Assembly: GCA_028724545.1 (NCBI GenBank) | Contig: JAQYCU010000048.1 | Coordinates: 1-46,647, forward strand | DNA length: 46,647 bases | Source: a bacterium | GTDB lineage: Bacteria > Bacillota > Clostridia > Lachnospirales > Lachnospiraceae | Direction of reading: 5' to 3' | Shown here: positions 7,386 through 15,914 of the stretch, in pieces | Position numbering within the stretch: the stretch's first letter is position 1 | Layout of the letters: every line of letters begins with the position of its first letter | Notes under the pieces: model-generated | What the model was told of the DNA's origin: nothing | The model's input: the letters and a program-made list of their open reading frames with translations, nothing else | Databases searched by the model: none | Position numbers and translations under genes: made by a program

Positions 7386-7652
7386 ATGGAAGAAAAAGTA
7401 GAATGTATTGCATTTGAAACAGAAGATGGAAATAACATTTCATTTTATGTAATAGAGCAGACAACGATTGCAGGCCGGGAATATCTTCTGGTTACAGACA
7501 GTGATGAGGATGAGGCAGAAGCCTATATTATGCGAAAAATCACGGACGAAGAGAATCAGGAAGTTTATGAGATGGTAGAAGATGATGAAGAATTAGAAGC
7601 ATTATCAAAAGTATTTCGTGAACTTCTCGAAGATGTTGATATCGAATTATAG
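7386..7652 (+). CDS. DUF1292 family protein (YrzB-like)
   Basis: The 88-residue, strongly acidic protein matches DUF1292. It has the family pattern of a beta-rich front (VECIAFETEDGNNISFYVIEQ, split over two strands), YLLVTDSDEDEAEAYIMR and a glutamate-rich end (EDDEELEALSKVFRELL). The function is unknown. It lies downstream of ruvX as in other Firmicutes, although here the adenine-rich spacer separates them. The ribosome site is weak (AAAGG, 7370s). Family assignment is good; nothing more can be said about activity. Confidence 0.88.
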   Translation: MEEKVECIAFETEDGNNISFYVIEQTTIAGREYLLVTDSDEDEAEAYIMRKITDEENQEVYEMVEDDEELEALSKVFRELLEDVDIEL

Positions 7653-7753
7653 CATACGCCCAAAAAGGTGCGACATCAAAGTATGTATTTTTAAATTTAA
7701 GAGTGAAAAATATCGAAATAAATTGTTTCAAAATAGAAAGGCAGGATAGATTA

Positions 7754-9766
7754 GTGAAAAAAGAAACAGAAACTACAGCAGTAGAAAAAAAGGCGCCACA
7801 GAAAAGAACGAAAACATTGACAGGACGGGTAACAGCAGCAAGAGGCGCGAAAGCAGAAACAAAGGCAGCGTCAAAAGAAAAGACAGAGAAGAAAGTAACA
7901 AAAACAAAGACAGAAACAACGAAAATTGCAAAGGCAAAAACAGAAACAAAAAAAGTGACAGCGAAGACAAAGGCAGAGCCAAAAGAGAAAGCAAAAACAG
8001 AAGCAAAACCGGTTGCGAAAGTACGGGCTGTAAAAACAGCAGCAGAAAATAGAATCGTAAAGAAAGTAACAAAGAAATCGGCAAAAACACAGGAGCAAGA
8101 AAGTGTAGAAATTGGAAAAGGCCTTAAAATCATTCCGTTAGGTGGCTTAGAGCAAATCGGTATGAACATTACGGCATTTGAATACGAAGACAGCATTATC
8201 GTAGTAGATTGTGGCTTGTCATTCCCGGAAGATGAAATGCTGGGAATCGACCTGGTTATTCCTGATGTCACATATCTGAAAGAAAATATCGAAAAAGTAA
8301 AAGGTTTTGTCATTACGCACGGTCACGAAGACCATATTGGTGCGTTGCCATATGTTTTAAAAGACATTAATGCACCGGTATATGCTACAAAACTGACGAT
8401 GGGACTGATTGATAACAAGTTAAAAGAACATGTTCTTCCAAAACCGGTAAAAAAGAAAGTGGTTACTTATGGACAGTCTATTAATTTAGGATGTTTCCGT
8501 GTGGAATTTATCCGTACAAACCATAGTATTTCAGATGCTGCAGCATTGGCAATTTTCACACCGGTTGGAACGGTTGTTCATACGGGTGATTTCAAAGTAG
8601 ATTTCACACCGGTTAATGGGGAAACGATTGATTTGCAGCGTTTTGGCGAATTAGGAAAAAAAGGTGTTCTGGCACTGATGGGCGACAGCACAAATATTAT
8701 GAAGCCGGGATTTACGATGTCAGAACGTTCAGTAGGTAAGACGTTTGATAATATTTTTGCAGAAAATGAAAAGCACAGAATTATTGTAGCAACATTTGCT
8801 TCTAATGTAGACCGTGTGCAGCAGATTATTAATTCTGCAGAACGCTTTGGAAGAAAAGTAGTTGTAGAAGGCCGTAGTATGGTCAATGTTATTTCGACAG
8901 CGAGTGAACTGGGATATTTGGATGTTCCAAAAAATATTATGATTGAGATGGAGCAGATGCATAATTATCCACCGGAGAAACTGGTGTTAATCACAACAGG
9001 AAGCCAGGGAGAGGCGATGGCAGCACTTTCCAGAATGGCAGCCAATATTCACCGTAAAGTTTCTATTGAGCCGGGAGATACTGTAATCTTCAGCTCACGT
9101 CCGATACCGGGTAATGAAAAGTCTGTTTCAAAAGTAATTAATGAATTATCAGAAAAAGGTGCGAAAGTTATTGTGCAGGATACGCATGTATCGGGTCATG
9201 CCTGTCAGGAAGAAATGAAACTGATTTATGCATTGACGAAGCCACAGTATGCGATTCCGGTGCACGGAGAATATCAGCATTTAAAAGCACATGCTGAACT
9301 GGCACAGGAAATGGGCATTCCGAAAGAAAATACAATTATTTTGTCTTCCGGAGATGTTTTGGAAATCAGTCCTCAGAGGGCAGCACTGGTAGGAAAAGTA
9401 CAGGCGCAGGGAATTATGGTAGATGGCCTTGGTGTTGGTGATGTAGGAAATATTGTACTGCGTGACAGACAACATTTATCAGAAAATGGCCTGATTATTA
9501 TTGTACTGACTCTGGAAAAATACACCAATCAGTTGCTGGCAGGACCGGATATTGTTTCGCGAGGTTTTGTATATGTAAGAGAGTCTGAATATCTGATGGA
9601 CGAAGCGAAAGGCATTGTATATGCAGCTTTGGAGAGATGTCTGGATAATAATGTGACAGACTGGTCTAAGATAAAAACAGAAATCAAAGACAGCCTGAGT
9701 GATTATTTATGGAAGAAAATGAAGAGAAACCCTATGATACTTCCTATCATTATGGAAATAGAGTAG
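7754..9766 (+). CDS. rnj: Ribonuclease J with long lysine-rich N-terminal tail
   Basis: RNase J is a metallo-beta-lactamase/beta-CASP enzyme with 5'-3' exonuclease and endonuclease activity in mRNA turnover and rRNA maturation. The catalytic core begins near residue 122 (KIIPLGGLEQIGMN) and has the zinc motif HGHEDH (His189, His191, Asp193, His194), GDFKVD, MGDSTN and VHGEYQHL. The first 120 residues are a Lys/Thr/Ala/Glu-rich, repetitive and probably disordered extension, making 670 residues against about 555 for Bacillus RNase J1. GTG 7754 is preferred (GGCAGGA 8-14 nt upstream); a GTG at 7703 is also in frame but has no ribosome site. A YlbF-like gene follows after 25 bp. Confidence 0.94.
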   Translation: MKKETETTAVEKKAPQKRTKTLTGRVTAARGAKAETKAASKEKTEKKVTKTKTETTKIAKAKTETKKVTAKTKAEPKEKAKTEAKPVAKVRAVKTAAENRIVKKVTKKSAKTQEQESVEIGKGLKIIPLGGLEQIGMNITAFEYEDSIIVVDCGLSFPEDEMLGIDLVIPDVTYLKENIEKVKGFVITHGHEDHIGALPYVLKDINAPVYATKLTMGLIDNKLKEHVLPKPVKKKVVTYGQSINLGCFRVEFIRTNHSISDAAALAIFTPVGTVVHTGDFKVDFTPVNGETIDLQRFGELGKKGVLALMGDSTNIMKPGFTMSERSVGKTFDNIFAENEKHRIIVATFASNVDRVQQIINSAERFGRKVVVEGRSMVNVISTASELGYLDVPKNIMIEMEQMHNYPPEKLVLITTGSQGEAMAALSRMAANIHRKVSIEPGDTVIFSSRPIPGNEKSVSKVINELSEKGAKVIVQDTHVSGHACQEEMKLIYALTKPQYAIPVHGEYQHLKAHAELAQEMGIPKENTIILSSGDVLEISPQRAALVGKVQAQGIMVDGLGVGDVGNIVLRDRQHLSENGLIIIVLTLEKYTNQLLAGPDIVSRGFVYVRESEYLMDEAKGIVYAALERCLDNNVTDWSKIKTEIKDSLSDYLWKKMKRNPMILPIIMEIE

Positions 9767-9791
9767 GCGTACCTGCAGAAAGGATGATGGT

Positions 9792-10133
9792 ATGAGCGAA
9801 GTAGAAGAACTGATGGCTCAGATTGTAAAGAAACTTCCGATGACAAAGGAATACAATCAGTACAAAGACGTGTTAAACCGTGTCAAAGCAAAGCCTGACC
9901 TGTATCATCGTATTGGTGAGTTTCGCAGAAAAAGTATGGAAATCAGAATGTCCGGAAACGGGAATACCATTCAGGCAATGAATGAGTTGCAAAAGGAGTT
10001 TCAGGATTTGCAAAATAATGCGTTGTCGGCAGACTTCTTTGTTGCCGAGCATCAGTATTGCAGAATGATACAGGAACTGGAAAATCAATTTTTGGAGGGA
10101 GCACAAATCGAAACGGATTTTTTGGAAAAATGA
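9792..10133 (+). CDS. YlbF/YmcA family regulator
   Basis: The 113-residue, helix-rich protein fits the Com_YlbF family, recognisable from the spaced helices EYNQYKDVLNRVKAKPDLY, RIGEFRRKSMEIR and AMNELQKEFQDLQNN. In Bacillus the YlbF-YmcA-YaaT complex binds RNase Y and guides mRNA maturation, sporulation and competence. Here the gene comes directly after RNase J, so a role in RNA turnover is an inference from family and context. AAAGGA precedes ATG 9792. Its stop codon overlaps the start of the methyltransferase gene (ATGA at 10130), so the two are translationally coupled. Confidence 0.82.
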   Translation: MSEVEELMAQIVKKLPMTKEYNQYKDVLNRVKAKPDLYHRIGEFRRKSMEIRMSGNGNTIQAMNELQKEFQDLQNNALSADFFVAEHQYCRMIQELENQFLEGAQIETDFLEK

Positions 10134-10792
10134 TTATAGATGAAAGAACCATAACATATATTGACTCATTAAACTGGCAGATACCGGAATATTTAAAAGA
10201 AGTAGAAAAAAAGGCATTGGAAGATGAAGTGCCGGTTATCCGGCGTTCTATGCAGTCACTGCTTTGTTTTGTGCTGAAACTGAGAAAACCGAAGGCAATA
10301 CTGGAAATAGGTACTGCCGTCGGTTTTTCTGGTATGTTGATGAGTGAATATGCAGCAAAAAACTGCCAGATTGACACAATAGAAAATTACCCTGTCAGAC
10401 AAAAAGAAGCGCAGGAAAATTTTGAAAAATATCATAAAACAGAACAGATTCATCTATATAAAGCAGATGCGCAGGATGTGTTAAAACAGTTTGTGGAAGA
10501 AGGAAGAAAATACGATTTTATTTTTATGGATGCAGCAAAGGGACAGTATATGAATTTTTTGCCGGCGATACTTGCATTATTATCTGAAAATGGTATGCTA
10601 GTAACAGATAATGTCCTGCAGGACGGCGATATTATCCAGTCCCGCTATGCGATAACAAAAAGAAATCGTACCATTCACAGCAGAATGAGGGAATACTTAT
10701 ATACGTTGACGCATTCAGATGAATTAGATACTTTGATTTTGCCAGTAGGTGATGGCGTTACGCTGTCCACTTTTCGGGACAGGGAAAAATAA
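10130..10792 (+). CDS. trmR: tRNA 5-hydroxyuridine methyltransferase TrmR-like
   Basis: This class I SAM O-methyltransferase resembles YrrM/TrmR, which methylates 5-hydroxyuridine at tRNA position 34 to 5-methoxyuridine. The 220-residue product has SAM motif I (ILEIGTAVGFSG), the acidic post-I residue (IDTIENYP), and the YDFIFMDAAKGQYMNFLP and LVTDNVLQDG segments typical of the caffeoyl-CoA OMT-like family. ATG 10130 overlaps the preceding stop; the frame is open to 10058, but that part lies inside the YlbF-like gene. The next gene encodes a U32 protein like the hydroxylation factor TrhP, which supports the mo5U34 assignment over a generic O-methyltransferase. Confidence 0.87.
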   Translation: MIIDERTITYIDSLNWQIPEYLKEVEKKALEDEVPVIRRSMQSLLCFVLKLRKPKAILEIGTAVGFSGMLMSEYAAKNCQIDTIENYPVRQKEAQENFEKYHKTEQIHLYKADAQDVLKQFVEEGRKYDFIFMDAAKGQYMNFLPAILALLSENGMLVTDNVLQDGDIIQSRYAITKRNRTIHSRMREYLYTLTHSDELDTLILPVGDGVTLSTFRDREK

Positions 10793-10822
10793 AACAGTGA
10801 AACAGATAAGAAAGGAATCAGT

Positions 10823-12073
10823 ATGTTAAAAAATGGAAAACCGGAATTATTAGTGCCTGCCAGCAGTCTGGAAGTATTAAAAGTAGCAGTAATATATGGT
10901 GCAGACGCTGTTTATATTGGTGGGGAAATGTACGGACTCCGTGCAAAAGCAAAGAATTTTTCAAAAGAGGATATGAAAGAGGGAATCGAGTTTGCACATG
11001 CCCACAATAAAAGGGTATTTGTAACGGCAAACATTACAGCACACAACCGTGATTTAGAAGGGGTGCGTGCTTATTTTGCAGAGTTAAAAGAAATGAAACC
11101 GGATGCACTGATTATTTCGGACCCGGGTGTATTTAGCATAGCACAGGAAGTATGTCCTGAAATTGAAATTCATATTAGTACACAGAGTAACAATGTCAAT
11201 TACCAGACCTATCTTTTCTGGCAGAAACTGGGTGCAAAAAGAGTAGTATCGGCAAGGGAGTTATCCATTGCTGAAATCAAGGAAATCAGACAAAACATAC
11301 CGGATGAACTGGAAATTGAAACTTTTGTACATGGTGCAATGTGCATTTCTTATTCGGGAAGATGTCTTTTAAGCAACTATTTTACAGGACGGGATGCCAA
11401 TCTTGGTGCCTGCACACATCCGTGCCGGTGGAAATACTACATTATGGAAGAAAACCGTCCGGGCGAGTACCTGCCGGTTGAGGAAAATGAGCGAGGCACA
11501 TACATTTTTAATTCCAAAGATTTGTGCATGATAGAGCATATTCCGGATTTGGTGGATGCCGGAATTGACAGTTTCAAAATAGAAGGCCGTATGAAGACGG
11601 CATTGTATGTTGCAGATGTAGCAAGAACATACCGTCAGGCGATTGATGATTATTTTGAATCGCCGGAATTGTATGAGTCCAAAAAAGATTATTATATGGA
11701 AGAAATTTCCAAATGCACATACCGGCAGTATACGACAGGATTTTTCTATGGACCGACAACACACGAAACGCAGATATACGATAATAATACTTATGTCAAA
11801 AGATATACTTATCTTGGCCTTGTCAATGAAATGGATGAGGAAGGATATGCTGCTATGGAGCAGCGCAATAAGTTCTGTGTCGGTGACACGGTGGAGATTA
11901 TGAAGCCGTCTGGAGAGAATTGTCTGGTTACGGTAGAAAAAATGCTGGATGAGCGTGGAAAAGAGATAGACAGTTGTCCACATCCAAAACAGAAGATAAA
12001 AGTGTTATTTAGTGAAAAGCCGGATGAAATGGATTTAATCCGGGTAGAAACTGAAAATGGGGAAGACTGTTAG
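10823..12073 (+). CDS. trhP: U32 family protein, TrhP-like tRNA hydroxylation factor
   Basis: The 416-residue protein belongs to peptidase family U32. It has the N-terminal ELLVPASSLEVLKVAV and GADAVYIGGEMYGLRAKAKN strands, EIHISTQSNN, and the signature ETFVHGAMCISYSGRCLLSN. Cysteines follow in GACTHPCRWKY. Members YegQ/YrrO (TrhP) make 5-hydroxyuridine at tRNA wobble position 34, and YrrN/YrrO lie beside yrrM in Bacillus. The methyltransferase gene 30 bp upstream gives the matching pair here: hydroxylation then methylation. No protease activity should be assumed. A paralogue of the collagenase-like type remains possible. Confidence 0.87.
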   Translation: MLKNGKPELLVPASSLEVLKVAVIYGADAVYIGGEMYGLRAKAKNFSKEDMKEGIEFAHAHNKRVFVTANITAHNRDLEGVRAYFAELKEMKPDALIISDPGVFSIAQEVCPEIEIHISTQSNNVNYQTYLFWQKLGAKRVVSARELSIAEIKEIRQNIPDELEIETFVHGAMCISYSGRCLLSNYFTGRDANLGACTHPCRWKYYIMEENRPGEYLPVEENERGTYIFNSKDLCMIEHIPDLVDAGIDSFKIEGRMKTALYVADVARTYRQAIDDYFESPELYESKKDYYMEEISKCTYRQYTTGFFYGPTTHETQIYDNNTYVKRYTYLGLVNEMDEEGYAAMEQRNKFCVGDTVEIMKPSGENCLVTVEKMLDERGKEIDSCPHPKQKIKVLFSEKPDEMDLIRVETENGEDC

Positions 12074-12171
12074 AAAGATAAAAATAAGAAACCAGAAAGA
12101 CGAAAACAAAAAACAGGAAACCAAAAATGAAATAGAGAAGACAAAAACAGGAAAAGTATTGGAGGTACCAT

Positions 12172-13143
12172 ATGGAGAAGAATGTACGTTTACGGATTTT
12201 ACTGGTAATGGAACTTTTTTTTGAAAAAACGGATGAAAACCACGGCGTTTCTATGCAGAATATTCTTTCCTGGCTGGAAAGCAACAATTTGTCCGGCGAG
12301 CGAAAAAGTGTTTATGAAGACATTCACGCATTGCAGCAGTATGGGTTAGATATCCGTTATTTTGCAGATGACAAAACATATCGTCTGGCAGGACGAAGTA
12401 TGGAACTTGCTGAATTAAAACTTTTAGTAGATGCCATCCATGCATCAAAATTTATTACCAAAGAAAAAGCAGATGAAATGATTCATCATGTGGAAGATAT
12501 GGCAAGCCAGTATCAGAGAAGTTCTCTGCATCGTGAGGTATATGCCGAAAAACCAAAGTCTGTCAGCAAAGCAGGTTTTGCAAATATGGATATTCTTCAC
12601 GAAGCAATTACAAAAAACCGTCAGGTAACATTTCAGTATCTGGTCTGGAATACGGACAAAACACTGCAGGAAAAGCATAATGGCAAAACATACTGTGTAA
12701 GTCCGTGGCTGATGGTTTGGGCAGATGAAAATTATTATCTGGCAGCATATGACGGAGAAGAGCAGAAGATGAAACATTTCCGTGTTGACAAAATAAGCAA
12801 TGTGGTATTGCAGGAAATGTTGCGTGAAGGCGAAGAGGAGTTTCATAAGATTGATACAGCCAACTATTCTACCAGTCATTTCGGTATGTATGGTGGCGAA
12901 GCAAAAAGAGTGTCCGTCCGTTTTGCCAATCATCTGGCAGGAGTCGTATTAGACCGTTTTGGCACGGAGATTCAGATTTTGAAAGAAGATGAGGAACATT
13001 TCAAAGCAGCATTGCCTGTTGTAGTAAGCAATCAGTTCTTCGGATGGATATTTGGTTTAGGAAACCAGGTACAGATATTGACAGAGGATGTTGCCAAACA
13101 GTATAAGCAATATTTAGAGGAAACATTATCCTTATACCGGTAA
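12172..13143 (+). CDS. WYL domain transcriptional regulator
   Basis: The 323-residue protein starts with a winged helix-turn-helix (about residues 5-70; GVSMQNILSWLE, RKSVYEDIHALQQYGLDI). A WYL domain follows (about 135-225), with the ligand-type strands VTFQYLVW, VSPWLMVWADENYYLAAYD and KHFRVDKISN, and then a C-terminal WCX extension. Such proteins are ligand-responsive regulators, often sensing nucleotides or DNA damage. ATG 12172 has GGAGG about 6 nt upstream. The 98-bp leader before it is adenine-rich and unstructured. The fucosidase gene follows by about 100 bp in the same direction and could be a target; that is inference. Confidence 0.9.
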   Translation: MEKNVRLRILLVMELFFEKTDENHGVSMQNILSWLESNNLSGERKSVYEDIHALQQYGLDIRYFADDKTYRLAGRSMELAELKLLVDAIHASKFITKEKADEMIHHVEDMASQYQRSSLHREVYAEKPKSVSKAGFANMDILHEAITKNRQVTFQYLVWNTDKTLQEKHNGKTYCVSPWLMVWADENYYLAAYDGEEQKMKHFRVDKISNVVLQEMLREGEEEFHKIDTANYSTSHFGMYGGEAKRVSVRFANHLAGVVLDRFGTEIQILKEDEEHFKAALPVVVSNQFFGWIFGLGNQVQILTEDVAKQYKQYLEETLSLYR

Positions 13144-13198
13144 CAATAAACACGGGAGATAAAAGAGTCAGAAATAGGACAAAAAGGGGCGATAATAA

Positions 13199-13213
13199 TA
13201 CGGCAAAGCCGTA
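13199..13213 (+). promoter_or_regulatory. Small inverted repeat before the fucosidase gene
   Basis: TACGGC (13199-13204) and GCCGTA (13208-13213) flank a 3-nt AAA centre. It lies about 15 bp before the purine-rich ribosome site (AAGGAAGAGG) of the GH29 gene. It could be a hairpin in the leader or an operator half-site pair; there is no U tract. Confidence 0.35.
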
Positions 13214-13242
13214 AGAAAACAAAAAAGGAAGAGGTAAAAAGT

Positions 13243-14700
13243 ATGACAGTTCAGGAAAAGTATTTAAAAATTGCAGATGAGGTAATCGAGAAAGGTCCAT
13301 ATAAACCAGAATGGATAACTTTTGAAAATTATGAAGTGCCAAAGTGGTTTAAAAATGCAAAGTTTGGAATCTTTATTCACTGGGGACTTTTCAGTATCCC
13401 GGCATTCCGTAATGAGTGGTATTCCAGAAATATGTACATACAGAGTATGGAAGAGTGGGAGCACCACAGACAGACTTTTGGAGAGCATACAAAGTTTGGT
13501 TATAAAGATTTTATTCCTATGTTTACGGCACCAAAATTTAATCCAAAAGAGTGGGCAAAATTGTTTAAGAAAGCAGGCGCGCGTTATGTTATGCCGGTAG
13601 CAGAGCATCATGACGGATTTCAGATGTATGATTCGGAAATCAGTGAGTGGACTAGCAAGAAAAAAGCAATGCACCGTGATGTTTTAGGCGAATTAAAAGA
13701 GGCTATTCTGGAAGAGGATATGGTATTTTGTGAGTCAAACCACCGTGTTGAGCATGCATTTTTCTTTGGACACGGACGGGAGTTTGAGAGTGATGTCAAA
13801 GACCCGATGCAGTTAGGCGATTTTTATTATCCTGCAATGGAAGAACCGGATAACCAGGATTTGTACAGTCCGGCACCACCACAGGATTTCCTTGAGGACT
13901 GGCTGGCACGTAACGTAGAACTGGTTGAAAAATACCAGCCTTCTATGGTCTATTTCGACTGGTGGATTCAGCATGAATCCGTAAAACCGTATCTTATGAA
14001 ATTCGCTGCTTATTACTATAACCGTGGTCTGGAATGGGGCAAGGAAGTTGCTATTTCTTATAAGCATGATGCAATGATGTTAGGCAGTGGTGTTCTGGAT
14101 ATGGAAAGAGGTCATTTCTCTGATGCGAAGCCATTCAGTTGGCAGGCAGATACCTCTATGGCATTCAATTCATGGTGCTATACAGAGCAGAACCGTTTCA
14201 AAACTTCAGAAGATATTTTGCAGGACCTTGTCGATATTGTAAGTAAGAACGGATGTCTTTTGCTGAATGTGGGACCAAAGGCAGACGGCTCTATTTGTGA
14301 GGAAGAGGTAAAACTTCTGACAGAAATCGGTGAGTGGATGGATGTTAATGGTGAAGCTATTTATGATACACATCCATGGCGTGTGCAGGCAGAGGGAAAT
14401 ACAGAAGTTGTAGAAGGTATGTTCTCTGAGGAAGGACGGAAAGCATTTGATTCTACCGATATCCGTTTTACCTGTAAAGGCGACTGCATTTACATTATTC
14501 CGATGAAACAGAATGGGGAAGACATTATCGTCAAGAGTATGGGAGAAGACAGCAAAGATTTCCATGGCATTATCACTGATTTTTCTGTACTGGGTTATGA
14601 TGAGAAACCAGAATTTACAAGAGAGGCAGATAAGATGATTATTCATGCACCTTTTGTAAAAAGTGAAAAACCGGTTGTATATCGTATGAGATTGCAGTAA
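13243..14700 (+). CDS. GH29 alpha-L-fucosidase, intracellular
   Basis: The 485-residue protein matches glycoside hydrolase family 29, retaining enzymes that remove alpha-L-fucose. Family motifs in order are PKWFKNAKFGIFIHWGLFS, EWYSRNMY, FNPKEWAKLFKKAGARYVM, AEHHDGFQMYDS, the nucleophile region SMVYFDWWI, and LLNVGPKADGSI. No signal peptide or membrane segment is present, so the substrate must be imported fucosylated oligosaccharide. The usual substrate-channel stretch around CESNHRVEHAFFFGHGRE is a little atypical. No fucose catabolic genes are adjacent. The neighbouring WYL regulator may control it. Confidence 0.93.
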   Translation: MTVQEKYLKIADEVIEKGPYKPEWITFENYEVPKWFKNAKFGIFIHWGLFSIPAFRNEWYSRNMYIQSMEEWEHHRQTFGEHTKFGYKDFIPMFTAPKFNPKEWAKLFKKAGARYVMPVAEHHDGFQMYDSEISEWTSKKKAMHRDVLGELKEAILEEDMVFCESNHRVEHAFFFGHGREFESDVKDPMQLGDFYYPAMEEPDNQDLYSPAPPQDFLEDWLARNVELVEKYQPSMVYFDWWIQHESVKPYLMKFAAYYYNRGLEWGKEVAISYKHDAMMLGSGVLDMERGHFSDAKPFSWQADTSMAFNSWCYTEQNRFKTSEDILQDLVDIVSKNGCLLLNVGPKADGSICEEEVKLLTEIGEWMDVNGEAIYDTHPWRVQAEGNTEVVEGMFSEEGRKAFDSTDIRFTCKGDCIYIIPMKQNGEDIIVKSMGEDSKDFHGIITDFSVLGYDEKPEFTREADKMIIHAPFVKSEKPVVYRMRLQ

Positions 14701-14705
14701 TATTA

Positions 14706-14719
14706 TAGTATCAATACTA
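14706..14719 (+). promoter_or_regulatory. Palindrome before the FlxA-like gene
   Basis: TAGTAT (14706-14711) and ATACTA (14714-14719) form a near-continuous palindrome 14 bp before the AGGAGG site. The gap between the fucosidase stop and this gene is only 50 bp, so it could be an operator or an mRNA hairpin. Confidence 0.3.
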
Positions 14720-14750
14720 GTCCGATACAGACAGGAGGGAGGTGTCCGAA

Positions 14751-15464
14751 ATGCAGGTGACGGGAGTAAATAATGGCAATGAAGTTGCAGCACCATCCGG
14801 CAGTGGTATGCAGGTGATGGATACTGTCAGCAAAAATATTCAGAGCCAGATGCAGCAATTATCTTCCAATCAGGAGATGACAATGGAAGAGAAAATGAAA
14901 AAGCGTCAGGAATTGCAGCAGCAGATTTCTGAATTAAACAATCAGCTGCGTCAGCATCAGGTAGAGGTACGAAAAGAAAAACAGGAAGCAAATAGGGAAG
15001 CATCTGATGAGGTCCTTCCAGAAAAAGAAGACAAAGAAACGAAGACAACAGGTATGTCTGAAAACAGTATGAAGGCAATGATTTCGGCAGACGGTGCTTT
15101 GGAAGGTGCCCAGAAGCAGGGCAGTTTAAAGAGTGCAATGCAGGGAAAAGCCGGTGTCCTGGAAGCTGAAATAGAAAGTGACGCAGCACGTGGCGTTGAT
15201 GTGACAGGCAAGCAGGGAGAATTGCAGGACATTGAAAAACGCCTGAGTAATGTTTCCGGAGCACAGATAGAGCATCTGGGGAAGGCTTCCAACCGGTTGC
15301 AGGAGGCTGCTAAAGCAGATGCAGATGAAGAGAAAACGAACCAGTACAGGAATGTTCAAAATGGAGCAGCAAAACAGACAGACAAAGCAAATACTTTCAT
15401 AAAGAACTTAAAGTCGGGACAGAAGGCTGCTGCTAATTTTAATTCTGTGGATATTCATATTTAA
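14751..15464 (+). CDS. FlxA-like coiled-coil protein
   Basis: The 237-residue, Gln/Glu/Lys/Ala-rich protein resembles FlxA-like proteins of Lachnospiraceae. Residues about 25-85 form a predicted coiled coil (SKNIQSQMQQLSSNQ, MKKRQELQQQISELNNQLRQ). After that come alanine-rich helices (MKAMISADGALEGAQKQGS) and a tail with no motif. There is no signal peptide or membrane segment. ATG 14751 is chosen because GGAGGTG (14738-14744) is 6 nt upstream; a GTG at 14742 is too close to any ribosome site. Its function is unknown; FlxA in E. coli belongs to the flagellar regulon. No flagellar genes adjoin it here. Confidence 0.72.
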   Translation: MQVTGVNNGNEVAAPSGSGMQVMDTVSKNIQSQMQQLSSNQEMTMEEKMKKRQELQQQISELNNQLRQHQVEVRKEKQEANREASDEVLPEKEDKETKTTGMSENSMKAMISADGALEGAQKQGSLKSAMQGKAGVLEAEIESDAARGVDVTGKQGELQDIEKRLSNVSGAQIEHLGKASNRLQEAAKADADEEKTNQYRNVQNGAAKQTDKANTFIKNLKSGQKAAANFNSVDIHI

Positions 15465-15476
15465 AAAAGAGCAAAT

Positions 15477-15517
15477 AACAAAAAGGAACCGTGTCAATGA
15501 TACGGTTCCTTTTTGTT
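15477..15517 (+). terminator. Bidirectional intrinsic terminator
   Basis: AACAAAAAGGAACCGT (15477-15492) pairs perfectly with ACGGTTCCTTTTTGTT (15502-15517), loop 9 nt. The stem ends in A and T tracts on both sides, so it should stop the FlxA-like gene from the left and the cold-shock gene from the right. The 182-bp convergent gap holds nothing else clear. Confidence 0.9.
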
Positions 15518-15646
15518 ACAACCTAGTCCGAATTTCATAACTTTTAAAATAAACGAGATAAAAAATAAACAAATAATTTCATACAACACTTATCTATAAA
15601 AATTAGAATGATTCATGCATTGATTATAACTGAGTAAGAGTGGAAA

Positions 15647-15847
15647 TTAACCAATCTTTACTACGTTTGATGCCTGAGGTCCCTTTTCGCCGTTTACAAT
15701 ATCAAACTCAACAGCGTCGCCTTCGTCAAGAACTTTGAATCCGTCCATCTGAAGTGCTGAAAAGTGTACGAAAACTTCGTTTCCTGTTTCGTCAGAAATG
15801 AAACCAAAACCTTTTTTTGCATTAAACCATTTTACTGTACCCTTCAT
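15647..15847 (-). CDS. Cold-shock protein (CspA family)
   Basis: The 66-residue single cold-shock domain binds single-stranded RNA and DNA and acts as an RNA chaperone. It opens with [17 protein letters not shown], which contains RNP-1, followed by [10 protein letters not shown] (RNP-2), and ends with [13 protein letters not shown]. The length is exactly that of bacterial Csp proteins. AGGAGG lies 7 nt before ATG 15847. It has its own near-consensus promoter (15915-15943) and a leader of roughly 60 nt, and shares a terminator with the FlxA-like gene. Whether it is cold-induced or constitutive cannot be read from the sequence. Confidence 0.97.
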   Translation of the reverse strand: MKGTVKWFNAKKGFGFISDETGNEVFVHFSALQMDGFKVLDEGDAVEFDIVNGEKGPQASNVVKIG

Positions 15848-15914
15848 TGTACTGCCTCCTAAAAATGAAAAAATAAATTTAAATTGTCATCTTTTTTCAG
15901 ATAACAACACAATC

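Noticed and set aside
7005-7464. Phe/Leu/Tyr-rich minus-strand frames resembling membrane peptides
   Set aside because: They are reverse complements of the adenine-rich spacer with no ribosome site or family features.
7540-8313. 257-codon minus-strand frame rich in Phe, Val and Ala
   Set aside because: It lies antisense to the lysine-rich tail of RNase J; the composition explains the lack of stops.
11369-11983. 204-codon minus-strand frame inside the U32 gene
   Set aside because: No ribosome site or family match; it is antisense to a well-supported gene.
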